From positions 32,502-78,611 of the forward strand of contig NZ_NEGZ01000021.1 in assembly GCF_002127585.1 (NCBI RefSeq): a stretch of 46,110 nt of DNA. Reading direction: 5' to 3'. Made by a program: the position numbers and the translations under genes. This stretch comes from Janthinobacterium sp. GW458P. GTDB lineage: Bacteria; Pseudomonadota; Gammaproteobacteria; Burkholderiales; Burkholderiaceae_D. Shown piece after piece: positions 10,471-18,181 of the stretch. Numbering within the stretch: the stretch's first letter is position 1; every line of letters begins with the position of its first letter. The notes below the pieces were generated by a model. The model was not told the DNA's origin and ran no database searches. It was given only the letters and a program-made list of their open reading frames with translations.

Positions 10471-11406
10471 ATGATCATCAACCGGATTTCCCACCACGTA
10501 TCCCATCTCGTCGCCGGCGCCTGCCTGAGCGCCCTCCTGTTGTCCGCCGCCCAGGCTGCCGCGCCGCTGGTGCTGATGACGGACTTCGGCACGGCCGACG
10601 GCGCCGTGTCCGCCATGCATGGCGTCGCCTATGGCGTCGATCCCCAGCTCACCATCTCGGACCTGACGCACCAGATTCCCGACTACGACATCTGGCTGGG
10701 CGCCTACCGCCTGTACCAGACGGCCAACTACTGGCCGCAAGGCACGGTGTTCGTCTCCGTCATCGATCCGGGCGTGGGTACCAGCCGCAAGTCGGTGGTG
10801 CTGAAAACCCAGGGTGGCCGCTATTTCGTGGGGCCGGACAACGGCTTGTTCACCCTGATCGCCGAGCGCGACGGCGTGGCCGAACTGCGCGAAATCGATG
10901 AAAACGTCAACCGCCTGGCGGGCTCCGGCGAGTCCTACACCTTCCATGGCCGCGACGTGTACGCGTATGTCGGTGCGCGCCTGGCCTCGGGCGCCATCAG
11001 CTATGAACAGGTGGGACCGACATTGCCCAGCGCATCCGTGGTCAAGATCGCCTATCAAAAACCTGTGCGCGACGGCAATACCATCCGCGGCATCGTGCCC
11101 GTGCTGGACGTCAAATATGGCAATGTCTGGACGAATATCCCGAAATCCCTGCTCGACGAATTGCAGGTGAAACTGCACGATCCGCTGCAGGTGCGCATCT
11201 TGCACAAGGGCAAGCAAGTGGCCAAGGTCACGGCGCCGTTCGAGCACACGTTTGGCGGCGTCGCCAAGGGCAAGCCCCTGGTCTACCTGAACAGCCTGCT
11301 CGACGTGGCCGTGGCCATCAGCCAGGGCGATTTTGCCGCCAAGCACCACGTCGCATCGGGCGTGGACTGGGAAGTGGAAGTGAGCAAGGTTTCGTCGTCG
11401 AAATAA
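10471..11406 (+). CDS. Exported SAM hydrolase (SAM hydroxide adenosyltransferase, DUF62 family)
   Basis: A 311-residue protein of the DUF62 family, which splits S-adenosylmethionine into adenosine and methionine and also includes SAM-dependent halogenases. Visible motifs are LMTDFGTADGAV at residues 35-46, SVIDPGVGTSRK at 96-107, GPDNGL at 121-126 and FHGRDVYA at 158-165; Asp99, Arg106 and His159 fit the family's D-R-H triad. Residues 1-30 form a clear signal peptide ending AAQA, so the enzyme acts in the periplasm or outside the cell, which is unusual for this chemistry. It follows the TonB receptor by 17 bp and is probably in the same operon. Halogenase activity cannot be excluded from sequence alone. 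Confidence 0.88.
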   Translation: MIINRISHHVSHLVAGACLSALLLSAAQAAAPLVLMTDFGTADGAVSAMHGVAYGVDPQLTISDLTHQIPDYDIWLGAYRLYQTANYWPQGTVFVSVIDPGVGTSRKSVVLKTQGGRYFVGPDNGLFTLIAERDGVAELREIDENVNRLAGSGESYTFHGRDVYAYVGARLASGAISYEQVGPTLPSASVVKIAYQKPVRDGNTIRGIVPVLDVKYGNVWTNIPKSLLDELQVKLHDPLQVRILHKGKQVAKVTAPFEHTFGGVAKGKPLVYLNSLLDVAVAISQGDFAAKHHVASGVDWEVEVSKVSSSK

Positions 11407-11664
11407 GCATGGCCGGCGGCCGGGACGTCCTGTCCTGGCGCCTCCCCTCCCGTTCACGTGGCGCGCTTGCGCCATGTCAAAGCAGATCGTCTCTCTCCCC
11501 GCCGATGGCTGCTGATTTGTAAATCCCGTGAACCTGCGCGCGCCTGCCTACTCTAATTTTTGCAAGCGATGCCAGCCTTGCTAAGACAGCCTGCCCGCGC
11601 CGTGGCAGCCTGCCTGGCAAGCGATGCTCACCCACGAAAGCTTTCCAACGAGAAAGGAACAATC

Positions 11665-12018
11665 ATGACGGCCCCACTCCCTAGCACCAGCAAGCTTGTC
11701 CTCGGCACCGCCATCGTGTGCGCGTTGCTGGGCGGCTGCAACAAGCACAATGAGTCCACCACCACGGCGCCGGCAGCCACGCCCAACACGGCGCCCACCA
11801 CCACGCCCGGCACGGGCGGCAGCGGCACCTCGGGCACCAGCGGCACCACCACGCCGGATGCCACCACGCCCGCCACCCCATCCGTTGCACCGGGCACCAC
11901 CGCCAACCCCGACGGCACGACGACGCCGCCGGCGACCCCGCCCGGCACCACGCCGGGAACCGGGACCGGGACCGGGACCGGGTCCGGGACCACCACGCCG
12001 CCGCCACGCAGCAGCTAG
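11665..12018 (+). CDS. Thr/Pro/Gly-rich small lipoprotein
   Basis: A 117-residue predicted lipoprotein. The signal peptide ends in a lipobox LGGC with the cysteine at residue 25. Everything after it is low-complexity Thr, Pro, Gly and Ala and includes a Gly-Thr run encoded by a hexanucleotide repeat. The ATG follows AGAAAGGA. I do not see a folded domain, so a flexible surface tether or spacer is plausible. The 258 bp upstream contain an 11-bp direct repeat GCAAGCGATGC (about 11565 and 11619) but no convincing promoter. Confidence 0.78.
   Translation: MTAPLPSTSKLVLGTAIVCALLGGCNKHNESTTTAPAATPNTAPTTTPGTGGSGTSGTSGTTTPDATTPATPSVAPGTTANPDGTTTPPATPPGTTPGTGTGTGTGSGTTTPPPRSS
11953..11990 (+). repeat. 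Hexanucleotide tandem repeat inside the lipoprotein gene
   Basis: About six copies of a GGGACC-like unit run in tandem and encode alternating Gly and Thr. The unit is a multiple of three, so slippage would change tail length without a frameshift. Confidence 0.8.
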
Positions 12019-12121
12019 CAGCCGTACCCGGCTGCACTCAGCCGCGCCCGCGCCGCCCCGGCGACGGGCCGGACAGCCGGCGCCACACACCGGCGGCAGA
12101 ATACAGAGGGATACATGCAAG

Positions 12122-12144
12122 GAGCCTTCCGACGAAGGCTCTTT
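12122..12144. terminator. Possible bidirectional terminator hairpin
   Basis: An 8-bp perfect stem, GAGCCTTC with GAAGGCTC, has a CGAC loop and short T-rich flanks on both sides. It sits between the convergent lipoprotein gene and the minus-strand RND gene. The T tracts are weak. The stem sequence matches the strong terminator at 18114-18142. Confidence 0.5.
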
Positions 12145-12177
12145 GCGCAGCGCGACAGTTCTTCCTGCCACAGCGCG

Positions 12178-15100
12178 TCAATGGGCCGGCGCCGCCTTCG
12201 CCGCGGCCCGGGCGCCCAGCGCCTGGTGGTCGGCGGCCAGGAACAGATACATGGCCGGCACCACGAACAGGGTAAACAGGGTGCCGATGGACAGGCCCGT
12301 GAAAATCACCAGCCCCATCGCGTGGCGCCCGGCCGCGCCCGCGCCCGAGGCGATCACCAGCGGCAGCACGCCAAACACCATGGCCGCCGTCGTCATCAGG
12401 ATGGGACGCAGGCGCACGGCGGCGGCCTCTTCCACGGCCTCGCGCTTGCTCTTGCCCGTCTTTTGCAGCTGGTTGGCCACTTGCACGATCAGGATGCCAT
12501 GCTTGCTGATCAGGCCCATCAGGGTCACCAGGCCCACCTCCGTGTAGATGTTGATCGAGGCAAAGCCGAGGAAGATGAACATGGTGGCGCCAAACAGGGC
12601 AAGCGGCACGGAAACGAGGATCACGACGGGGTCGCGGAAGCTCTCGAACTGCGCCGCCAGCGCCAGAAAGACGATCACCACGGCAAACAGCATGGTGACG
12701 ATGAAGCCGCCCGATTCCTGCACGAACTGGCGCGACTGGCCCGCATAGTCGGCCGTGTAGCCGCTGGGCGCCAGCTGGGCCAGCGTCTCGCGCATGAAGG
12801 CCAGCACCTCGCCCTGCGAGGCGCCGGACACGCCGGAAAGCGTCACGGAATTGAGTTGCTGGAAGCGGTTGATCGACTCGGGCACGACGTCGTACTGGAT
12901 ATGCGCGACGGTACTGGCCGGTATCATCGCGCCGTCAGGCGTCTTGATATGAAAGTCCAGCACGGCCGACGGATTCAGGCGGTCCACCTGCAGCACCTGC
13001 GGGATCACCTTGTAGGAACGCCCGGCGATGGAAAAATAATTGACGTAGTTGCCGCCCAGGGCCGCGCCCAGCGCCTGCCCCACATCCTGCTGCGTCATGC
13101 CCAGCGCGGCCACGCTGTCGCGGTCGATCACGACGGTGGCTTGCGGTTTATCAATCTTCAAGTCCGTGTCGATGAAATAAAACTTGCCCGACGCGCGCGC
13201 CTTCTCGAGCACCTGCTGCGCGATGGCGTCGAGGTTTTCAAACGGTTCCGTGGTGGCGATGACGAATTGCACGGGCAAGCCCGAGGAGCCGGGCAAGGCG
13301 GGAAACTGGAAGGCGGCCACGCGGGCGCCGGCGATCCGGTTCCAGCCCGCCTGCAAGTCCTGCTGCACCTCTTGGGCGCTGCGCGCGCGCTCGCCCCACG
13401 GCGTCATCAGCATGCCGCCAAAACCCGAGTTGACCGTCGGCACGCCCGTAATTTGAAACATCTGGCTGTATTCAGGCATGGCCTTGGCCACCTGGTAGAT
13501 TTGCTCGGCATACACCTGCATCTGGTCCGAGGTGGCCGTCGGGTCGCCCACCACCTGCGACAGCACGACGCCCTGGTCTTCCTCGGGCGCCAGCTCGGAC
13601 TGCGACATCCTGAACATCAGGCCCAGCACCACCATCAATAGCGCCGCCATGACGATGAGCACCACCCAGGTATCGAGCAGTGCGCGCAGCAGGCGCCGGT
13701 AGCTGTCGTGCACCTTGCCGAAGACGCGGTCGATGGCTTGCACGAAGCGGCCGCTGTCCTGTTCCGGGCGGAAAAAGCGTGAACACATCATGGGCGACAG
13801 GGTCAGGGCCACGATGCCCGACACGGCCACGGCCCCGGCCAGGGTGAAGGCGAATTCCGTGAACAGCGCCCCCGTCAGGCCGCTCTGGAAGCCGATGGGC
13901 ACGTACACGGCGACGAGCACCACCGTCATCGCCAGGATGGGGCTGCCCAGCTCGCGCGCCGCCAGCAGGCTCGCTTCCAGCGGCGACTGGCCCTGCTTCA
14001 TGTGGCGGTCCACGTTTTCCACCACGATGATGGCATCGTCGACCACCAGGCCGATGGCCAGCACGATGGCAAGCAGGGTCAGCAGATTGATGGAATAGCC
14101 GAGCGCCAGCATGGCCGTAAACGTGCCGATCAGGGACAGCGGCATGGCGATCACGGGCACGATCACGGCCCGCAGGCTGCCCAGGAACAGATAAATGACA
14201 ATGGTGACGATCAGCAGCGCCTCGACCAGGGTCTTGATGACCTCCTTGATGGACGTATTGATGAAGAAAGTCGAGTCGTACACGATTTCCCCCGTCAGCC
14301 CGGCCGGCAGCTGGGACTGGATATCGGGAAAGCTGGCGCGCACGCGCTCGGCCACGTCGAGGATATTGGCTTCCGGCGCCACCTTGATGCCGATGAAGAC
14401 GGAGCGCACGCCGCTGAAGGCGACGTTGAAATCATAGTTTTCAGAACCCAGCACGACGGTGGCCAGGTCTTCCAGCCGCACGATGGAGTCGCCGCTGCGC
14501 TTGACGACGAGCTTCCTGAATTCCTCGACCGAGTGCAGGTCCGTGCCGGCCGTCAGGGGAACGGTCACCATCTGGCCCTTGCTGGCCCCCAGCGCGGCCA
14601 GGTAATTGTTGTTGCCCAGGGCGCTGCTGACCTCGGCCGCCGTCACGCCGAACGCGGCCATCTTGTCCGCGTCCAGCCAGGCGCGCAGGGCGAACAGGCG
14701 CGCGCCCAGCAATTCCGCCGTCTGCACGCCGGCGACGGCGTCCAGCTTGGGCTTGACGACGCGGCTCAGGTAATCCGTCACATTATTCGTCGGCAAGGTC
14801 TTGCTGTAAAAACCCAGGTACATGGCGTCCGTCGTCTGCCCCATCTGCACCGTCAGCACGGGCGTCTGCGCCTGGGCGGGCAACTGGTTCTTCACGGAAC
14901 TGACCTGGGTATTGATTTGCGTCAAAGCCCGGTTCGCGTCGTAATTGAGGCGCAAGGTGGCCGTGATGGTCGACACGCCGCTGCTGCTGGACGAGGACAG
15001 GTAATCGATGCCCTGCGCCTGGGCGATGGCCGATTCCAGCGGCTGCGTGATGAAGCCGGCCACCGTCTGCGCGTCGGCGCCGTAATACGTGGTGGAGATC

Positions 15101-15237
15101 GTCACGACGGCGTTCTGCGTCTTCGGATACTGGTTGATGGGCAGGCTGAACAGCGAGCGCAAGCCCAGCACCACCAGCAGCAGGCTCACCACCATGGCCA
15201 GCACGGGCCGGCGGATAAAGAGATCGGTGAAGTTCAT
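12178..15237 (-). CDS. RND efflux transporter permease (HAE1/AcrB family)
   Basis: A 1019-residue inner-membrane proton-driven drug exporter. The N-terminus FIRRPVLAMVVSLLLVVLGL is the first membrane helix, and two large periplasmic loops separate the helix bundles. The proton-relay region around GLVVDDAIIVVENVDRHM carries the paired aspartates of this class. The ATG at 15237 follows GAGG by seven bases and begins 14 bp after the stop of the adaptor gene, so the two are an operon. It is the last gene of the OMF-MFP-RND unit. Substrate unknown. Confidence 0.93.
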   Translation of the reverse strand: MNFTDLFIRRPVLAMVVSLLLVVLGLRSLFSLPINQYPKTQNAVVTISTTYYGADAQTVAGFITQPLESAIAQAQGIDYLSSSSSSGVSTITATLRLNYDANRALTQINTQVSSVKNQLPAQAQTPVLTVQMGQTTDAMYLGFYSKTLPTNNVTDYLSRVVKPKLDAVAGVQTAELLGARLFALRAWLDADKMAAFGVTAAEVSSALGNNNYLAALGASKGQMVTVPLTAGTDLHSVEEFRKLVVKRSGDSIVRLEDLATVVLGSENYDFNVAFSGVRSVFIGIKVAPEANILDVAERVRASFPDIQSQLPAGLTGEIVYDSTFFINTSIKEVIKTLVEALLIVTIVIYLFLGSLRAVIVPVIAMPLSLIGTFTAMLALGYSINLLTLLAIVLAIGLVVDDAIIVVENVDRHMKQGQSPLEASLLAARELGSPILAMTVVLVAVYVPIGFQSGLTGALFTEFAFTLAGAVAVSGIVALTLSPMMCSRFFRPEQDSGRFVQAIDRVFGKVHDSYRRLLRALLDTWVVLIVMAALLMVVLGLMFRMSQSELAPEEDQGVVLSQVVGDPTATSDQMQVYAEQIYQVAKAMPEYSQMFQITGVPTVNSGFGGMLMTPWGERARSAQEVQQDLQAGWNRIAGARVAAFQFPALPGSSGLPVQFVIATTEPFENLDAIAQQVLEKARASGKFYFIDTDLKIDKPQATVVIDRDSVAALGMTQQDVGQALGAALGGNYVNYFSIAGRSYKVIPQVLQVDRLNPSAVLDFHIKTPDGAMIPASTVAHIQYDVVPESINRFQQLNSVTLSGVSGASQGEVLAFMRETLAQLAPSGYTADYAGQSRQFVQESGGFIVTMLFAVVIVFLALAAQFESFRDPVVILVSVPLALFGATMFIFLGFASINIYTEVGLVTLMGLISKHGILIVQVANQLQKTGKSKREAVEEAAAVRLRPILMTTAAMVFGVLPLVIASGAGAAGRHAMGLVIFTGLSIGTLFTLFVVPAMYLFLAADHQALGARAAAKAAPAH

Positions 15238-15251
15238 GGCGGCGCCTCGAC

Positions 15252-16400
15252 TCAATGTTCCTGCGGCGTGGGCTGCGGATTGTTGCGCGGCTCGACGACG
15301 TTGCTGATCACCACGGGGCTGCCGTTCTTGAGCTTGATCTGCCCGCTGGTGACGACCTGCTGTCCCTCGGTGAGCCCCGTCAGCACGGCCACCTGGTCGC
15401 CCCGCGTCTCGCCCGTCGTCACGAACACCTGCTGCACCACCAGCTCGCCCGCCTTCGGCGGCGGCGCGCCGGCCTTGGGCGGCGGCGCCGGATGCACGAC
15501 GAAGACGGTGGAACCGTAAGGGTTATAGGTGATAGCCGTCTGCGGCAAGGTCAGGTACGGCTGCTTGCCCCCCACTTCCACATGGACATTGGCAAACATG
15601 CCCGGCAGCAACTGCCGCTGCGGATTGGCCACCGTGGCTTCCACCTGCACATTGCGCGTGGCGGGGTCGACCTTGGAACTGATGGCGCTGACCTTGCCCG
15701 CAAACGCCGTATTCGCATGCGCATCGCTGGTCAGGTTCAGTACCTGGCCCACCTGCAGGCCGCCCAGCTGCTTTTGCGGAATATAAAAGTCCACGTAGAT
15801 GGGATCGATGGTTTGCAAGGTGACGATCTTGTCGCCGGGATTCAGATACTGACCCGGATTGACGGTGGTGATGCCGAGTTTGCCCGCGAACGGTGCGCGG
15901 ATGGTTTTCTTTGCCACCAGCGCCGCCTGCTGGGCCGCCAGTGCCTGCTTGCTTTTCAGGTCGGCCGCGTCGTTGTCGATCTGCGCCTGGCTGATCGCCT
16001 GCACGGCAAATTGCTGGCGGTCGCGCGCCAGCACGGACGCGGCCAGTTCGGCGGCCGCCTCCAGGGCGCGCAGCTGCGCCAGGTCGGCGTCGGCGTTCAG
16101 CTGCAGCAGCACCTGCCCTGCCCTCACCTCCTGGCCGGACTTGAAGTTGATCGTCCTGACGAGTCCGGCGATTTCGCTCGTCACGTCGACGCCACGCACG
16201 GCCACCAGGGTGCCCACGGAGGACAGATGCGGCTGCCAGTCGACCTTGCGGATGATGGTCGCCGACACCGTCTGCGGCGCGGGCTTGGGCGAGCTGGCCA
16301 TGAGCTGGCGGATGTGCAGGAAAAATCCCAGCGCCAGCAGGGCAATCAACAGCGCCACCGCCCCCAGCATGATGAGCATGCGTTTCGTGCGTTTCGTCAT
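15252..16400 (-). CDS. RND efflux periplasmic adaptor (membrane fusion protein)
   Basis: A 382-residue adaptor linking the inner-membrane pump to the outer-membrane factor. It starts with a basic stretch and one membrane anchor (MLIMLGAVALLIALLALGFF). Next come a barrel-sandwich/lipoyl half with VGTLVAVRGVDVTSEIAGLV, a coiled-coil hairpin around residues 100-150, the second lipoyl half KKTIRAPFAGKLGITTVNPG, and the beta-barrel and membrane-proximal domains. The late region has an unusual Pro/Ala insert (APPPKAGAPPPKAG). The ATG at 16400 follows AAGGAG by seven bases; longer upstream starts would run through a tandem repeat. Confidence 0.92.
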   Translation of the reverse strand: MTKRTKRMLIMLGAVALLIALLALGFFLHIRQLMASSPKPAPQTVSATIIRKVDWQPHLSSVGTLVAVRGVDVTSEIAGLVRTINFKSGQEVRAGQVLLQLNADADLAQLRALEAAAELAASVLARDRQQFAVQAISQAQIDNDAADLKSKQALAAQQAALVAKKTIRAPFAGKLGITTVNPGQYLNPGDKIVTLQTIDPIYVDFYIPQKQLGGLQVGQVLNLTSDAHANTAFAGKVSAISSKVDPATRNVQVEATVANPQRQLLPGMFANVHVEVGGKQPYLTLPQTAITYNPYGSTVFVVHPAPPPKAGAPPPKAGELVVQQVFVTTGETRGDQVAVLTGLTEGQQVVTSGQIKLKNGSPVVISNVVEPRNNPQPTPQEH

Positions 16401-16445
16401 GGATGCGCTCCTTGTCATTGCGTCCCGCTGCCATTGCGCGTGCCG

Positions 16446-16500
16446 TGTTGCAAGGCCCCGTGTTGCAAGGCCATATTGTTGCAAGGCCATATGTTGCAAG
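16446..16500. repeat. Four tandem copies of a 15-bp unit
   Basis: The unit TGTTGCAAGGCC recurs at 16446, 16461, 16477 and 16492, with a few variable bases between copies. It fills about half of the gap between the outer-membrane factor gene and the adaptor gene. On the minus-strand transcript it would read as repeated GGCCTTGCAACA. Confidence 0.85.
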
Positions 16501-16504
16501 CCCC

Positions 16505-18010
16505 TCAGTCCCTGCTTGCCGCCACCGGCAAAGTCGTTGCCGTGGAAACGGCCGGCAGCGCGGGGCGGTTCCACCAGCCGCCGCCCAGCGCCTGGAACAG
16601 CGCGGCGCTATCGGCATGGCGGGCCGCCTGCGCCTGCACCAGGCCCACCCTGGCCTGCTGGTAGGTGCGCTGGGCGTCCAGCAGGCTCAGGTAGCTGATG
16701 GCGCCCAGCTTGAATTGCTGCGTACTCAGCGCCAGCGATTCGCCGGCCAGCGCCTCCACCTCGGCCTGCTGCTGCAAGGCGGCAGCGTCGGTCTCGAGGG
16801 CGCGCAGGCTGTCGGCCACATTCTGGAAAGCGCCCAGCACGGTGGCGCGGTAATCGGCGGCCGCGCCCTCGTAGGCGGCGATGGCGGCACGCCGCCCGGC
16901 GCGCAGCGCGCCGCCATTGAAAATGGGCTGGGCCAGCCCGGCCGCCACGCCCCACACGGAGGAGCCGCCGTGCAGCAACGCGGGAATGCTGGTGGCCAGC
17001 GCGCCGACATTGCCCGTCAGGGTGAACTGGGGGTACATGGCTGCCGTGGCGACGCCGATCTGCGCGCTGGCCTGCTGCAGCAGCGCCTCGCTGGCGCGGA
17101 TGTCGGGGCGCTGGCGCACCAGGGCCGACGGCAGGGAGACGGGCAAGTCCTGCGGCAAATGCAGCGACGCCAGGTCGAATTCAGGCATGCCGGGTTCGCT
17201 GGGCAGCCGGCCCGCATACACGGACAGCTGGTGACGGGCCAGGGCCAGGGCTTTTTCCAGCGGCGGCACGCCGGCGCGCGTCTGCGCCACCGTATTGCGC
17301 TGCAGCAGTACCGTGGCACGGGCGATGGCGCCAAACTGGAATTGCTGTTCGATCAGGTCCAGCTGCTTCTGCTGCGCCCCGAGTATCTCGCTGGTGGCCT
17401 GCAGCTGGGCGCGCAAGGACGCCACGCGGATGGCCGTCGTCACCAGATTGGCCGTCAGGGCCAGGTACGTCGCTTCCAGTTGGTATTGTCTATAGTCAAC
17501 CAGGGCTTGCAAGCCTTCCAGCTGGCGCTTGTTGCCGCCGAACACATCCAGCGCATACGACACGTTCACCGAGGCGTTATACAAATTGAGGACGCCGCCC
17601 ACGCCCTCCAGGCTGCTGTTCTTCTCGCGGCTGGCGCCCAGCCGGGCGCGCAGGTCCGGATACAGCAGGCTGCCGGACAGGGCGCGGTAGTTTTCATCGG
17701 CCTGGCGCAGGGCCGCCTGGGCCGACGCCAGGCCGGGATTGCGCGCGAGGGCGCCGCGCACCAGCTGGTCCAGCGCCGGCGACTGGAACAGCGACCACCA
17801 TTGCGCGGGGATATCCTGGCCGGCCACAAAGCGCTGCGCCTGGCCGGCGGGACCAGGCGCCGCCGCCGTTTGCGCCGGCAAGGGCGCCGGCGTGTAGCGC
17901 TCGCCACCGCCGGGAGCGGCGGGACGCTGGAAGTCCGGCCCGACGGCGCAAGCGGCCAGCAGGCATGCCGTGAGGATGCCGAGTATGGGCTGCCGGATGC
18001 TGGAAAACAT
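16505..18010 (-). CDS. Outer-membrane factor lipoprotein, NodT family
   Basis: A 501-residue TolC-like channel of the NodT/OprM type. The signal peptide ends in a lipobox LAAC (cysteine 21), followed by AVGPDFQRP, typical of the family. Two repeated outer-membrane efflux domains contain the usual TLTGNVGALA and LAQPIFNGGALRAGRRAA blocks. I chose the ATG at 18010 because it starts a proper lipoprotein signal, though its ribosome binding site is poor. It is first in the OMF-MFP-RND unit and could also serve the RND pump encoded just upstream, which has no outer-membrane factor of its own here. Confidence 0.92.
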   Translation of the reverse strand: MFSSIRQPILGILTACLLAACAVGPDFQRPAAPGGGERYTPAPLPAQTAAAPGPAGQAQRFVAGQDIPAQWWSLFQSPALDQLVRGALARNPGLASAQAALRQADENYRALSGSLLYPDLRARLGASREKNSSLEGVGGVLNLYNASVNVSYALDVFGGNKRQLEGLQALVDYRQYQLEATYLALTANLVTTAIRVASLRAQLQATSEILGAQQKQLDLIEQQFQFGAIARATVLLQRNTVAQTRAGVPPLEKALALARHQLSVYAGRLPSEPGMPEFDLASLHLPQDLPVSLPSALVRQRPDIRASEALLQQASAQIGVATAAMYPQFTLTGNVGALATSIPALLHGGSSVWGVAAGLAQPIFNGGALRAGRRAAIAAYEGAAADYRATVLGAFQNVADSLRALETDAAALQQQAEVEALAGESLALSTQQFKLGAISYLSLLDAQRTYQQARVGLVQAQAARHADSAALFQALGGGWWNRPALPAVSTATTLPVAASRD

Positions 18011-18113
18011 GGTGCTGGTCCGATACGTTGCCGTGCCACATCGCCGTTGAAAAATATCCCCATACGGACCGGCGAATCTGCCCATCCGTTCTACGATTGT
18101 AGAGCACCAGACG

Positions 18114-18142
18114 TAAAAAGAGCCTTCCGAAGAAGGCTCTTT
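18114..18142 (-). terminator. Rho-independent terminator after the first RND unit
   Basis: On the minus strand an 11-bp perfect stem, AAAGAGCCTTC with GAAGGCTCTTT, has a TTCG loop and runs into TTTTT. It lies 40 bp past the stop of the RND gene at 18182 and 104 bp before the outer-membrane factor start, so it splits the five efflux genes into two transcription units. Confidence 0.92.
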
Positions 18143-18181
18143 GACCTGGCACAAGGATTGCGCAGTTGAGGCCGGCTTGAA

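Noticed and set aside
11622..11633. GCGATGCTCACC, also present in repeat copies B and C
   Set aside because: The flanking cores (CAAACCTACTGCG and GCTACGGTTTT) are absent, so it is probably chance similarity or a decayed fragment that cannot be supported.
12115..15519. Several long plus-strand frames opposite the OMF-MFP-RND unit
   Set aside because: They lack domains and are Gln/His/Arg-rich shadows of well-supported minus-strand genes.
16446..16500. Tandem repeats considered as a CRISPR array
   Set aside because: Units are only 12-15 bp with 3-4 bp between them, with no true spacers and no cas genes nearby.
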